From Balamuthia mandrillaris (lineage: Eukaryota; Discosea; Longamoebia; Balamuthiidae): a DNA stretch of 64,000 nucleotides. Location of the stretch: assembly GCA_031835245.1 (NCBI GenBank), contig JAVKOQ010000146.1, positions 62,001-126,000 of the forward strand. Reading direction: 5' to 3'. Under the pieces are notes generated by a model. The model was not told the DNA's origin. It ran no database searches and worked only from the letters and a program-made list of their open reading frames with translations. The position numbers and the translations under genes are program-made. Positions within the stretch are counted from its first letter, which is position 1; each line of letters opens with the position of its first letter. Of this stretch, positions 21,488-33,556 are shown piece after piece.

Positions 21488-22374
21488 TATTGAAGGATAA
21501 GCAAACTTTTTAATGCTTTTCCTGCAATATAACCTTACAAGAGCCAACCAAAGGAAATGAACTTCAAGTATAAATCCATTCAATGGAGTTCTTTGACATT
21601 GGAAATCCACAGAATAACTGCAATGCATTGTTCTACTTGTATTTGTATAATATGTTGATACTAATTGTGGACGAATTTAAACTAGTATATTTCAGTCAGT
21701 GAGGCTAGATCCAGTACAGAAGCTGATCAGGGTTTCAAACCATTCTCTTATAAGGTTATTAACAATAATGCTAAACTAGTAATGACTTGATTACCTTTGT
21801 GATTTCACTTCTCTCTTGGATTGGAGTGATTTTTTCTTAGCTAATAACCTTATCTAAGAGAATAGTTTATAAGCCCACCAGAAAGCAATATTCTCATATC
21901 CTAATGCAGGAATATAGTTTTCCTGCATTTCCTTTATGGCTTTATCTAACACAGACGGGATAGTTGATTCAGCAGGCAGAAGATGACATACACAGAGCTT
22001 TGGACTAGTAACAATTTGACAAGTTCATCAGGTGACTTCTTATCAATAGTTTGTTTCAATCTGCCATTCCACTACTTAACCTCAAGCCTTAAGGAACATA
22101 AATACTCTTTAGATTCAAATAGTGATAAAAGTCCTAAATAAGCCAATGATATATAAAAAAGCATGGAACAGAAGGGAGAAAGAAAGTTTGGTTATAGCTT
22201 ACATCTAGTGGCTTACTGCTATCTTCCTGCTGTGACTTATGAACATAGTAAACAATATCCACACATTGTTGTTGAGATTTTGATACTCTTGCAAATGCAA
22301 ATTCTTTGATTACACAGTCTATAATTCTTTGCATAAGTACTATAACATCAAAAATTGCTGAGTGCATAGCATAC
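21488..22374. other. AT-rich, gene-free, degenerate transposon background
   Basis: Only short frames without family motifs. Nothing firm was recognised. Confidence 0.5.
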
Positions 22375-22438
22375 TGTTATACTACTCTCCCATAATACCA
22401 ATCCCTATCTCTCCTTGTCTATATATCTCTTTTTTTCA
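22375..22438 (+). repeat. Partial LTR, gypsy family A
   Basis: TGTTATACTACTCTCCCATAA and following ~45 bp match the first half of the family A LTR. The second half is missing and an unrelated gypsy fragment adjoins. Confidence 0.6.
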
Positions 22439-23539
22439 TAGACCAGAGTACTCAGGAAGAGACTTGGGAGACCTGGGAGGCTTGCATAGCATGACTTTGG
22501 AGCCAGCAGTAAATTTGTGAAGTGGCTTGGAAGAATTATGTTGAGGTTTGATATTGGAGCTATAGTTTTGATAGAAGATGCTGATGTCAGCTAGACATAC
22601 CATGCATTCGCTTGGCATTCTCCAAGAGGAAAGTTTTGATAGGAAGCTAGAAGGAGGAAAAAGAATAGTCTTGTAGAGTAGTAGCTGGGCAACCAAAGAA
22701 TAGTTGGAAAGGGGAAGACTTGTGATGATGAGTAATGTGTTGATTGATTGCATACTGGGCAGTAGTAAGAAAGGTGTGCCAGTGAGACCTATTTTTGTTA
22801 ATGAGCTTGTAAGGATGTTATGAGCCAGCGTGACATGGCTTTCTGCAATTCCATTAGTACAAGGATGATAGGCTGAGATAAACCAGTATTCAAAGCCAGA
22901 GAGTATCTTGAGAGCTTTGATGACTACATTGATGAACTTAGTGCTACTGTTTTCCCTTTGATGTGCTTGTTAAGAGTGAATTTGACTGTGAAAGGGCAGT
23001 TGTCAACCAAGGCAAGAGCCTTAAGTTTGTGAGGTTTGCACTGAGCCAAGCAAGGAGCATAAAAAGAGATGAAGGGGCATAAGACCATCATTGTTATAGA
23101 AGGAGTGCAGGTACAGTCAAGAGAAACAGTCCTCAAGAATCATGTGAACGCTAGGGCACTTGAGATCAGAATAGATTGTGAACTTGTTACCATAGAGCCA
23201 ATTATTGAAAGAGCAGATAATGAAGAGGATGACATTTTGTAGCAGAATAGGTGGGTAGGTTGAGGGCAACACCGATGTGGAGGCATCAGTGCCAACCAAA
23301 AGAGGTAAGGATAGATCATAAAGGGAGAGCACATCTTAGGATATGCTTGGTTCCAATGGGACAAATGTCTTTAATGTGTCAAAGGGCGTCAAGGGGACCA
23401 ATGAGTTGGATGAACATGGAAATAATGTTGTGAAGGTAGCCTGCCAAGCCATGGAAGGATTGCATATGCTTGCTGGTAGAAGGTACTTCTAGGAGTGCAA
23501 AGATGGAGAGCTTGCATTGGTCAGGAATGTTAGAAAGGG
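22436..23539 (-). mobile_element. Ty3/gypsy pol fragment, broken
   Basis: On the minus strand, RNase H/RT-like sequence (LPLLVGTDAS near 23290) is followed at lower coordinates by integrase-like sequence and an integrase tail (FTAGSKVMLCKPP near 22500). Many breaks; an old fossil. Confidence 0.6.
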
Positions 23540-23795
23540 TGAATAACACGAACGGACGGGGCCAAAACGTATTATTCAAGAGGGAACAAAGGAACAAAGA
23601 GTGTCAGGAGAGAAAGGTGTGGTGTGAACTAAACAAAACTAACTAACTAAAAGAAAGAGAGAAGAAAGCAACGGAATAAAAGGAAGAAGCCTAGCGATGT
23701 GGCAGCAGGCGATTGGTCCACGTCAAGGATGTCGACAGGAAGAAAAGGAAAGGAAAGGGGCAACAGAACTAATATGTTGAGAGTAATTCTCAACA
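23540..23795 (-). repeat. Candidate LTR of a further retroelement family
   Basis: A ~256-bp block, more GC-rich than its surroundings. On the minus strand it begins TGTTGAGAATTACTCTCAACA (a terminal palindrome often seen at LTR starts) and ends near TTATTCA. No matching partner or target duplication was found, so the call is tentative. Confidence 0.35.
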
Positions 23796-24031
23796 GGAAG
23801 GATATTGCAGTCGTTAATGATAAAACCAAGGATAAGAGACATTTGTACCTGAACTGATATGTTTCCTGACAGATACAAAGTCCTGTGATGATGATAGTTA
23901 AAATAATGCAGATAAGGTGCTTAATATGATTGCAAGATCATTAATGCAATAGAAAGTGAACTTAGCAATAGCAACAATGTCTATAAAGAGCTGGAAGTGT
24001 GGTGAAATGATCTAAATGCTATAAATGGTAA

Positions 24032-24190
24032 CACTTTGTAGTAGTAATAAGAAGTTCATTTGCTCTAAGAGCAACACCATTTTAAAGGAGAAGTAATAAG
24101 AAGTTCTTTTGCACTAAGAGCAACACCAATCTATATATACATAGTGTACTTTTACTTCTCTTACTTCCTCATCCTCAATGCCTTTCCCAT
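24032..24190 (-). repeat. 5'-truncated LINE 3' tail, with internal duplication
   Basis: Matches the 3' UTR of the LINE at 16578-16765 (GTAGTAGTAATAAGAAGTT, GAGCAACACC, ACATAGTGTAC, CCTCATCCTCAATGCCTT). The terminal ~45 bp occurs twice in a row. Confidence 0.7.
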
Positions 24191-24239
24191 TGTTATGATA
24201 GTTCTGTCAAGTGGAAAAAAATACAACAAAACTTAATGT

Positions 24240-25345
24240 AATGATGGCTATTCATATGTGAATGTAAAATCAAATAAGGTTGAGGGCAGAGACAATGAAA
24301 AAGCTTGGCACTTTGGGGATGTGGATTGATGCAGACAGCTCACTGGGTAATGTTGCTGGTAGCATCCTTCTTGGGTATGATGGTGAGAAGAGAGATCCAG
24401 GGACTGACTGTAAGGTGAGATGAGCACAATGACACCAGTACTTAGCCATTCCGTCACCTGCAGGTTGATTACAAGCATTAAATAGTATAGGATCATCCTA
24501 TACTGCATATTGATGGTGAAAAACAGGAGGATAGTCTCCAGTGTCCAAATGGAGAACCACTTTGGGGAGGATACAGAAACGTCCTAGCAGTAGAGCCTTA
24601 TTCTCCTAAGGAGGTATTTCTCAATGGCTTTGAGAATATGCTTGAAGATGTGTTCCTTAAATAGATGGTCAGTCAATCAATCATCAGTGTTTGACCATGT
24701 ATTTGGCTTGCTTGGTTTTGGCATGAACTAAGTCAACAATAGAAGGGTTCATAAAGGAGTAGCTAGCACCAGAGTCAATAATAGCAGTGACATGACAGCT
24801 GTTGATGATCATCATGGCACAGATAGGGTTGTAGTGTAGGGTCCAGGCATATTATTAGTGATGGTGATAGAGTTGAGAGACGACTGTTTCCAACAAGGGT
24901 AGTGATGAGGGGTTAGGGCATTTTCTTCCTATATAGTCAGTCGTCTCTCAACTCTATCACCATCACTAATAATATGCCTGGACCCTACACTACAACCCTA
25001 TCTGTGCCATGATGATCATTTGAGTTCATTCTCTCCTGTTGTGCTTGTCTATATGCTGTTATAACCATTCCATGGCATTTCTTGTGTGTTCTGCAGCTTG
25101 CACTGTTCTTTTTGACAATGCATACAGTCTCAGGACAGTTGGGGATGTCCAGCTCAAGTTGAAAGGATTGTTGGAGTATACAGAAGTACTATTGTGCTTT
25201 GCAAAGCTGTTCATGGAGGGTTGATGTGCATATTGCAAAAGGGGATTTGAATCATGTATGTAAGTCAAAAAAATGTTGTTCAAATCCAACCTTAGGAAGA
25301 AAAGAGTCAGTGAAACAAGAAGTGTATTCAAGAGAATAGAGGAAC
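24240..25345 (-). mobile_element. Gypsy family B fragment: LTR edge, gag and protease pieces, broken
   Basis: On the minus strand, 25345-25030 resembles the LTR end, leader and gag start of the family B element at 34418-34870. The 24670-24800 stretch reads as an aspartic protease core (IIDSGASYSFMN). An 82-bp perfect inverted repeat sits in the middle. Heavily broken. Confidence 0.6.
24805..25019. repeat. Perfect 82-bp inverted repeat, 51-bp loop
   Basis: Left arm 24805-24886 and right arm 24938-25019 are exact reverse complements, separated by 24887-24937. Identity stops abruptly at both ends of the arms. The arm sequence resembles the gag-pol junction of gypsy family B (compare 36025-36065). 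Confidence 0.92.
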
Positions 25346-25359
25346 AATTTAGATGATGA

Positions 25360-25592
25360 CAACAAAGGAGCTCCTTGTCAAGTGGAAGGAAGGAAATGCA
25401 ACAGAGCTCAAGAAATGTTAAACAAAGCTAGGTGGAAAGCTGATACAACACCTTTTACTTGTGAAAACAATTAGGAAAGAGGATGAGGGAGAAAGAGAAG
25501 TAAAAGTACACTATGTATGCACAATTCTTACTTTTATGTTTAGATTTGTGTTGCTCTCAGAGCAAATAAACTTCTTATTATTACTACTGCTG
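25360..25592 (+). repeat. 5'-truncated LINE copy (ORF2 end and 3' UTR)
   Basis: Plus-strand match to the LINE's last ORF2 codons (CTTGTCAAGTGGAAGGAAGG...CAACAGAGCTCAAG) and its 3' UTR through CTCTCAGAGCAAATAAAC and TTATTATTACTACTGC. Opposite orientation to the full-length element. Confidence 0.8.
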
Positions 25593-25830
25593 CTTATCAC
25601 TTTTAAACAATGCAAAGCCCAAATAAGAACAATGGTCTGTGTTCATGACACATTGAACAGCCCTGCCAGGCTGAGGACTGTGAAGGTAAGTAAAGCAAGG
25701 GGAAAGGACAAGTAGAGTACCATTCTAAAAGCTAATTTTAATCAACATTAAAAGGTTGATTGTTATTAAATAACAACCATTATCACTCTGTTTTATCAAA
25801 AACAACTTTATAATACTTATGTACATACAT

Positions 25831-25891
25831 AGTGTAAAGAGATATATACAAGGAGAAATAGGAATAAGTATTATGGAAGAGTGGTATAACA
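25831..25891 (-). repeat. Partial LTR, gypsy family A
   Basis: The first ~60 bp of the family A LTR on the minus strand (TGTTATACCACTCTTCC...). It adjoins the chromodomain end of the minus-strand element at 25892-26760. The remainder is replaced by sequence resembling the LINE 3' UTR (ACATACATAGTGTA). Confidence 0.6.
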
Positions 25892-26760
25892 CTTTCCCCT
25901 CCCAGGTCAAAGTCATCTGTGATTGACTGTCAGGCTGATAATCATGATACTGCCCTCCAATATGCCTGGACCAGGTCTGGGGCGTTGATAACATTATGTT
26001 CAGGCTCCCAAGAGTTATGGCAGTTGGAGAAACCTTTCCACTTCAACCTATATTCAAGTCCTTGACTGGTGTAGTGGTGATCTAAAACTTTCTCAACCTC
26101 ATATTCATCATCAGCGAGCTCTCTATCTTCATTGTTACATGGGATGAATTGTTTGATGCGGTTGAGGTTTACCACTTTATCCATTTCAGGACCAGCAGTA
26201 TTCTGCACCTAGATTGTCTATGGAGAACAGATTTTGATAATCTTGTAGGATTCTCCTTTTCAACTACATTGAAGTTTTTTTGACTCGCCTACAGATGTGG
26301 CTTTGGAGTGAATGAGAACCAGGTCACCAACCTTAAACTCATCCTCTGGCTTGCTATGCCATTTCTCCATCTTCTTTTTTTGAATGTTGTCTACTCTGTG
26401 GGCTTCTTCTGCAAGTTCACACTGTGTCTCTTGCAGTTGCCTTACCCATGAATCATCAGATAGATGAGTAGTGTTCACCAAACCAGTACCATTGGACTTC
26501 CTCCCAAACATCAGCTCATAAGGGGTAAATCGTCGTCCTGGCAGCAGTGCATGGCGATAAGAATAAAGTAGCATTAGAAGGTATGCACTCCAGGCTTGTT
26601 GCCTGCCATCCACGAATTTGCAGAGCTGCTCCTTAAGGATGTGGTTGTATTATTCAACCATGCTGTTTCCTTGGGGATGCTCTGGGGTGGTGTATTTACA
26701 CTTGATGCCCAGAAGAGTTGAAAGCTCATTGTTGAGTTTGTTAATGAACTCTCTTCCTTG
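25892..26760 (-). mobile_element. Chromodomain Ty3/gypsy element (outer copy), 3' part, broken
   Basis: On the minus strand: integrase core and C-terminal part (26260-26760), then a chromodomain (25942-26120; EVEKVLDHHY, RLKWKGFSNCHNSWEPE), then a partial LTR. The element is split by insertion of the copy at 26761-29684 and continues at 29685. Several breaks; a fossil. Confidence 0.8.
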
Positions 26761-26898
26761 TGTTATACCACTCTCTTATAATACCTATCCCTATCTCTCC
26801 TTGTATATATATCTCTTTCTTTCATTTTATTAAAGGTCTTTTCCCTACACCCATTGAGTTGATGTCCATTAGGTTGTTCTCCTACCAACCTTCTCACA
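26761..26898 (+). repeat. 5' LTR of inner gypsy element (family A)
   Basis: 138 bp, TGTTATACCACTC to CTTCTCACA. Contains TATATATATC and ATTAAAGG, which could be promoter and poly(A) elements. Confidence 0.85.
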
Positions 26899-29549
26899 CT
26901 TGCTTATATTAGCAGTGTTCAGTGATGTAAAATGTCAGGAACTTCGCTGTAGTCTGGTACAACCTTCTTCTAGTGCACAGAGTGGTCCACTTTCCAGTGG
27001 TGCTATCCCTCCAGCTTCTGGCACTCCTTCCCCTACTATTACATCTACAACCCTTCCGATGGACAGACTAGATGTCATCAACCAGGCTCTCTCTGAGCTT
27101 CATGCAAGCCAAGCAGACCACGACAGGCTCTTGGTCAAGCAGACTAGTGATGCTTCTTCTTTGTCTGACCATATTGACCATATCAATGCAAAGTTGGAAA
27201 CTTTTGCTGACGAGCTCTTCGTTGTTGAGCAAAGAAGAGGAAGAAAAGGAGAAGGAGAAGAGAAAACCCACACTCAACCTTATGGCACTCTGTCAAGATT
27301 TATGACAATGTATGGCCAAACACAACACTGATGACAGCTTGAGCGATATTAATAAGCTCCTCAACTGCTTCAGGCATTATGACCAAGCAACTGCTAAAAT
27401 CATGAAGCTTGGAAACCTTCGGATGAACATTGATGAGTCTGTAGATGCCTGGAACTTGTGAGTGCATACAGTGCTGCAAGAGGCTTTCTTCACGGATTTC
27501 AGCAAGACTCAGGTCTTGGAGAAGTTCGTTGCAGGTGCTGTTCTGGACCTGAAGGAGAAATTCCTTCAGCAGGAAGACATCGCTAATATGGCTGATGCCC
27601 TGAACCTTGCTAGAGACTGGGAAGGACAGAAACATGCAAAGAGGAGCTTGGACCATCAGTCAAAGAGCTCAAGGCAGTATATAAGCCCCTTATGTCTTCT
27701 TCTTGCAGCATTGAAGACATTACGTTCTTCAGCAGCTAGAATGTGTTGTCATGGACCACTCGGCGCTGCAATGGCTATTCTCCCAGAAAAACCCTTTGGG
27801 CAAGTTGGTGAGGTGGATTGCCAAACTGTAGGAATTTGGCCATGTTTGAGTTACCCACTGACCAGGGAAAGAACATTTAAATGCCGATAGTCTCAGTTGT
27901 GAACTGTTTGCTCTCAGTGCAGTCAACACTGTTACTTGTCCAAAGAACTGCAAACAAGTTCCTTTTGCAGACAAAGGGGAAGGCAGCCAGTCAGACAACA
28001 AAGATGACCATGGAATACAGTCATAAGAGAATGGCTCTCCGCAGGTTTTACTAGATATGAAGTTGGATTCCGACTCATGGCTTGAGCTGCTGCATAATGA
28101 CAATGAATTTTCGTGGATCGTCAAAGCCATTGAAGGCAACAAGGAGGCATGTCAATGTAAGACACCCTGTTAGTTGGCGCTCATGGAGCAGTGCTTCCTC
28201 CAAGATGGACATCTATTACGTATGATTTGGCCTGATAAAGCTAAGGTCAAACAAGCTATCATCCAATAAATTGTGCCCAAGGAACTTAGGAACGAGATAC
28301 TTTGTCAGTTCCACAATGTTCCAATGGGTGAGCATTTCGGCCTTACAAAGATGTACTTCCACCTCATAACGCAGTACTGGTGGCCTGGTGTTCACAAAGA
28401 TGTGGAATGTTGGGTCAAGGGCTGTGTGGAATGCCAGGAGGGGAAAGCTCTGCGGAAGAAAGCTGATAGGCCGTTGGGTCACATCGTTGCAAACGAGCCA
28501 GGCGAGTTGGTCTGCATGAACCTGATCAGTGAGTTGCCCTTGATGGCCAAAGGGTACCAATACGCCTTGGTAACCATTGATGCCTTTATGCATTGGCCAG
28601 ACATTCATCCATTGAAGACGAAACAAGCAAAGGAAGTGGCAAAGGCCTTACTTGAGATCTTCATGAGCACAGACCTCCTGAAGGAGCTCCTGTCTGATCA
28701 AAGAAGAGAGTTCATTAACAAACTCAGCAATGAGCTTTCGACTCTTCTGGGCATCAAGCGTAAATACACCACCCCAGAGCATCCCCAAGGAAACAACATG
28801 GTTGAGCGATACAACCGCACCCTTAAGGAGCAACTCTGCAAATTCATGAATGGCATGCAACAAGCCTGGAGTGTATACCTTCTAATGCTACTTTATTCTT
28901 ATCACCACAAGCCACTGCCAGGACGATGATTTACCCCTTATGAGCTGATGTTTGGGAGGAAGTCCAATGGTACTGGTTTGGTGGACACTACTCATCTGTT
29001 CGACCATTAGTGGGTGAGACAACTGCAGGAGACACAGTGTGAACTTGCAGAAGAAGCCCGCAGAGTAGACAACATTCAAACAAAGAAGATGGAGAAATGG
29101 CATGGCAAGCCAAAGGATAAGTTTAAGGTTGGCGACCTGGTTCTCATTCAGTCCAAAGCCACATCCATAGGCGAGTTAAAAAAACTTCAATGTAGTTGAA
29201 AAGGAGAATCCTACAAGATTATCAAAATCTGTTCTCCATAGACAATCTAGGTGTGAAATACTGCTGGTCCTGAAATGGATAAAGTGGTAAACCTCAACCA
29301 CATCAAACGATTCATCCCACGTAACAATGAAGATAGAGAGCTCACTGATGATGAATATGAGGTTGAGAAAGTTTTAGATCACCGCTACACCAGTCGAGGA
29401 CTTGAATATAAGTTGAAGTGAAAAGGTTTCTCCAACTGCCATAACTCTTGGGAGCCTGAACATAATGTTATCAACGCCCCAGACCTGGTCCAGGCATATT
29501 GGAGGGCCTGACAGTCAATCACAGATGACTTTGACCTGGGAGGAGGAAG

Positions 29550-29684
29550 TGTTATACCACTCTTCCATAATACTTATTCCTATCTCTCCATGTTTATATA
29601 TCTTTCTTTCATTTTATTAAAGGTCTTTTCCCTATGCCATCAAGTTGGTGTCCATTAGGTTGTTCCTCTACCGACCTTATCACA
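29550..29684 (+). repeat. 3' LTR of inner gypsy element (family A)
   Basis: 135 bp, TGTTATACCACTC to CTTATCACA, similar but not identical to the 5' LTR. Preceded by the purine run GGGAGGAGGAAG, a likely polypurine tract. Confidence 0.85.
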
Positions 29685-30110
29685 CTTGATCAGACAGAAG
29701 CTCTTTCGAGAGGTCTGTGCTTGCAAAGATCTTAAGTAAGGCCTTTACCACTTCCTTTGCTTGTTTCATCTTCAATGGAAAAATGTCCAGCCAACACGTG
29801 AAGGTGTTGATGGTGACCAAGGTGTATTGGTACCCTTCAGTTGTCAAGGGCAACTCACTGATCTGGTTTATGCAGACCAACTCGCCTGGCTCATTATGCA
29901 ATGATGTGATCTAACAGCCCTTTGGCTTTCTTCTGTGGAGCTTTCACCTCCTGGCATTCCACACAGCCCTTGACCCAACATTCCACATCTTTGTGAATAC
30001 CAGGTCACCAGTACTGTGTGATGAGGTGAGAGTACATCTTTGTAAGGCCAAAATGCTCACCCATTGGAACATTGTGGAACTGACAAAGTTCCAGTCCAAG
30101 TTTGACCTAG
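29685..30110 (-). mobile_element. Outer gypsy element, continuation of integrase
   Basis: Minus-strand integrase N-terminal and core sequence (EPGELVCINQISELP; LVTINTF) that belongs to the element at 25892-26760, displaced by the nested insertion. Broken. Confidence 0.75.
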
Positions 30111-30119
30111 CATGTGAGT

Positions 30120-31330
30120 ATTGACACTTCTTATTGAAGGAGCATACTGTGAATATGTGTGCCTTCTATATGAAAATCTGGTCACATGGATAATCTCATC
30201 ATTTTTTCTAAGACATATGAGAATCCCCTTGTTTACTTATGCCAGGTCTTTGAGCATCTCTGTGAGTATCAACTCTACACGAAGGTCAACAAATGCACCT
30301 TTGTGAAGGAAATGATGGAGTACCTTGGACACATGGTTTCTAGCTCTGTACAGTGCAAGGTCAAGATGGTGCAAAATTGCCCTTTCCTACCACCAGGAAG
30401 CAACTACAAAGCTTCCTTGGACTTGCAAACTACTATAACAAGTTCATCCATCATTTCTCTGAGATGAAGAAACTCCTTACCAACCTCACAAGCCCCAAAA
30501 GGAATAGGCTTTCCAAGGTATAAAAGTTGCTCTCATTAGTTCTCCTGTCCTTGCCTATCCCAACGCTGAACAGGACTTTCAGATCTACTGTAATGCTAGC
30601 AATTATGTCATCTAGGGAACGCTAATGCAGAAAGGGAGAATGAGCTATACCACATGGTAGCCTATGGTAGCAAGAAGCTTCTGGATATAGCTCAACTGGT
30701 GTGTTGTGATTAGGCTGGAAGGAAAACAAGGGCATTGGGAACAGACCTTTAATAGAATGAAAGAAAGGGATGATACTCAGGAAAAAAAGAGATATATACA
30801 AGGAGAAATAGGGATATATATTATGGGAGAGTGGTATAACATTGCTACAGAGAAAGAGAGGCTTATGCTATGTCTTCTTACAGCATTGGAGACATTATGT
30901 TCTTCAGTTAAAATGTATTATCACAGACCACTCAGTACTGCAATGGCTGTTCTTCCAGAAAAACCCTTTGAGCAAGTTAAAAAGGTGGATTGCTAAGCTG
31001 CAGGAATTTGGTTACATCTAAGTTACCCAGTGACCAGGAAAGGACTTCAAAATGGTGATACTCTCAGCAGGAACTGTTCACTCTTGGTGCAGTCAACACT
31101 GTTACTCATCCAAAGTAAATAGTTAGTTAAACTAGTTACTTTTGCAGATGGAAGGAACAACAGTCAGTCAGATGATAAAGACAACTGTGGGATACAATCA
31201 CAACCTTCTTGCAGGTTTTACCAGATATGGAGAGTTGGATTCTGACTCATGACTTAAGCTGGTGTGTAACAACAATGAATTGTCATGAATTGTTGAAGCC
31301 ATTGAAGGCAATTAATGAAGAGAAAATGAC
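30120..31330 (+). mobile_element. Ty3/gypsy RT/RNase H fragments, interrupted by an LTR
   Basis: Plus-strand reverse-transcriptase-like sequence (IIFSKTYENPL near 30200; VNKCTFVKEMMEYLGH near 30290) and RNase H-like sequence after 30842 (similar to 27700-27900). The two are separated by an inserted LTR at 30705-30841. Heavily broken. Confidence 0.6.
30705..30841 (-). repeat. Solo LTR, gypsy family A
   Basis: About 137 bp on the minus strand, from TGTTATACCACTCTCCC to TAATCACA. No clean target duplication was found. Confidence 0.7.
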
Positions 31331-31564
31331 AAAGGCCTTACTTGAAATACAAGCTTATGTTTGGGAAGTCCAATGGTATTGATATGGTGGACACTACCCA
31401 TCTGTCTGATGATTCATAGAAGACACAGTGTGAACTTGCAAAAAATTGTGCTGAAACACTTCTGTTAAGTCATTTCATTCAAGTGGGAAATATAAAGTGC
31501 CTGTTTCATAACAATGAAAATTTGCTAGAACTTGCTCTTGGCAGTCACAATAGCAACATGTTGA

Positions 31565-31740
31565 TCAAGGATAAACCCTGTGGATCAAAACAGGGATGGC
31601 ACTTAAGCAACTCTGGGTTTGTTCATAAGAAAGGAGGTGTGAACCAAAGTATATGGTTTGAATTTATCACCAGGAAAAGGGGAAAAGAAAGTACAAGAAT
31701 TTTGAAGATATCCAGGGAGAGTGTTGACAAGAAGTCATAA
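31565..31740 (+). repeat. Dispersed repeat, copy 1
   Basis: Matches 39758-39935: shared blocks include GGATCAA(A/G)...AGGGATGGCA, CTCTGGGTTT, TGTGG/AACCAAAGT, AGGAAAAGGGGAAAA, and ATCCAGGGAGAGTGTT(A/G)ACA. A partial inverted copy of the last block is at 32168-32200. It may be the end of an uncharacterised transposon. Confidence 0.6.
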
Positions 31741-31744
31741 TGAC

Positions 31745-32980
31745 CACACAAACCCACAGACAAGAATAGTGGTAGTCAAACAGCCAGAGAAATGGTCCTG
31801 TTGATGGCCAATTTTGCCTGATGACAGCCAATATAGAGCCACAATACCTGTTTGTAAAGCATATCACTGCTGCTGTGCTACCAATAATGTATTACCACTA
31901 AGGTTATTTCAAAAATAGTAGCAGTAGTAATAAGTGGTTTATACTCTGATAGATTCAAAAAGAGTATAGAAACTGTTGTCTTTGTCTTTGCTGTTTCTTC
32001 TTTGTCATCAACATTGGTTTCTTCAGTGGCAAAAGAAGAAAAAAGGGAGTTAAACTTTTCCTCCTTTTTCCCTGGCCTTCTGCTTTCATTTCTTTCCTCT
32101 CTTTTCTTTCCTGCTGTTCTCTTCATGAGCAACAATAGGAAAGGTGAGGCTGCAGAGGGTGTTTGCTGCTGATTGTTGTTAACACTTTCCCTGGATATCC
32201 CAAATTCTCTCACCCCTTTTTATTTTCCCTTTTCCTCACGACACACTCAAAGCACACACTTTGGTCTTTATACAAAAGATATAACCCCTCATTTGGGAAT
32301 AAAAGTGTAATTTTTTCCAATCAAAATACCAAAAAATTACACTTTGTGACATATCAACAAATACATGCAGCCACATCAGTACTTCTACTTCCCAAAACAG
32401 AGAACTAGGACAAAACATGATGGCCCAACATTCACCTATAGTCACAGTGGTTGTAAAATGCAACACAGATCAGAGAAAGAAGGAATTATGAGAAAGAGAG
32501 GCCAGAGACAAGAAAAATAAGAAAAAAGCAAAGCAAATCAAAGCAAAACAGAGCAAAGCAAACTAGAAAGAAGAGAAATGGAGGGAAAAACAACAAAACA
32601 AAAAAAGAATAGAAGAAAAGAACGAGAAAAGGAAAAAACTAATCTTTTTATCAAACATGTGTAACTATTAAAGAGTGCTTTGAGAGTTAAAAACTTGATA
32701 ATTGACCCAGCACTCGGTTTTCATCTTCTTTTCACTGTAGGACCCACTGCATGTGATGGAAATGAAAGCATAACTGCCAACACACTTGTTTTTCAGTTAT
32801 CACCAATCAACATGTTCTTGGTGGTGGTTGAACAATTTCTTTCTCTTTTTCTTTAACTTCTTTCTTTACACAACTAGCTGTCTGCTCCATCTTTGTTTTT
32901 TTTTTAGTGTTGACATGAGAAACCAGCTTACTAAAGATAAAGGATTGTTTACAAATATAATAGAATGGAGATGCTGCTGT
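31745..32980. other. AT-rich stretch without genes
   Basis: No coding signature. Contains purine-rich patches (32500-32640, AAAGCAAA-type) and the partial inverted copy of the dispersed repeat near 32168-32200. Confidence 0.5.
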
Positions 32981-32984
32981 ATAA

Positions 32985-33375
32985 GCTTTTCTGGTGCAGT
33001 GGCTGTATAATAAAGACTAACTCTTTAATCAATTGTAATTAAAGTGCTGATTAAGTTTTTCTGTTTCCCACCTTTTCCACTTTTACTTTTTAAGAGGGGT
33101 GATGGCTGCGCCATATGACACAAATTAACTTTTTGATTAATTGTGATTAATTAATTGTTATCACAGTGTTAATTTAATTAATCTCTTTTCACTCACTTTT
33201 CACTTTTTTGAGGAGGGTGTTGGCTGTATCATATAGCACAGATCAACTCTTTGGTAAATTGTCATTACAGTGCTCATTTAATTTTTATGTTTCTTTTCCT
33301 TTACTTTTCACTTTTTTAAGGAGGGTATTGGCTGCACCGTATAGTGCAGATCAACTCTTAGATCAACATCACTGC
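32985..33375 (+). repeat. Degenerate tandem repeat, about 106-116 bp unit, about 4 copies
   Basis: Units are recognised by GG(T/A)G..TGGCTG(C/T)(G/A)...(A/G)TA followed by AACTCTTTG and (A/T)CAGTG(C/T)T(C/A)ATTTAATT. They start near 32993, 33100, 33216 and 33322. Confidence 0.7.
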
Positions 33376-33556
33376 CTTCCCAAAGAGAACTAATTCCATT
33401 TGTAACATTTCTTGGAGTACTTCTTCCCCTAGTAGGTAGAGATGGGTCGCTGACAGCCGATGTCCTTGGTTGCAACCCAGGAGTTGTCTAAATCCGGGTA
33501 TCCTTTCTACTTCACAAGATAGTAGCAGTTAGAAGGTGGGCTGTCATAGTTAAGAT

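Larger units (their letters stand above)
26761..29684 (+). mobile_element. Chromodomain Ty3/gypsy element (inner copy) with both LTRs, broken
   Basis: Flanked by LTRs at 26761-26898 and 29550-29684. Internal parts in order: gag-like (26940-27460), RNase H remnant (27700-27900), integrase with zinc-binding and DDE core regions (28270-28930), integrase tail, chromodomain (29340-29510). Most of the reverse transcriptase is missing. It sits inside the integrase of an older copy of the same family on the other strand, with a CTTG 4-bp target duplication. Many breaks. Confidence 0.85.

Noticed and set aside
33425-33500. tRNA-like GGTTGCAACCC motif
   Set aside because: No acceptor stem, anticodon arm or T-loop consensus can be arranged around it.
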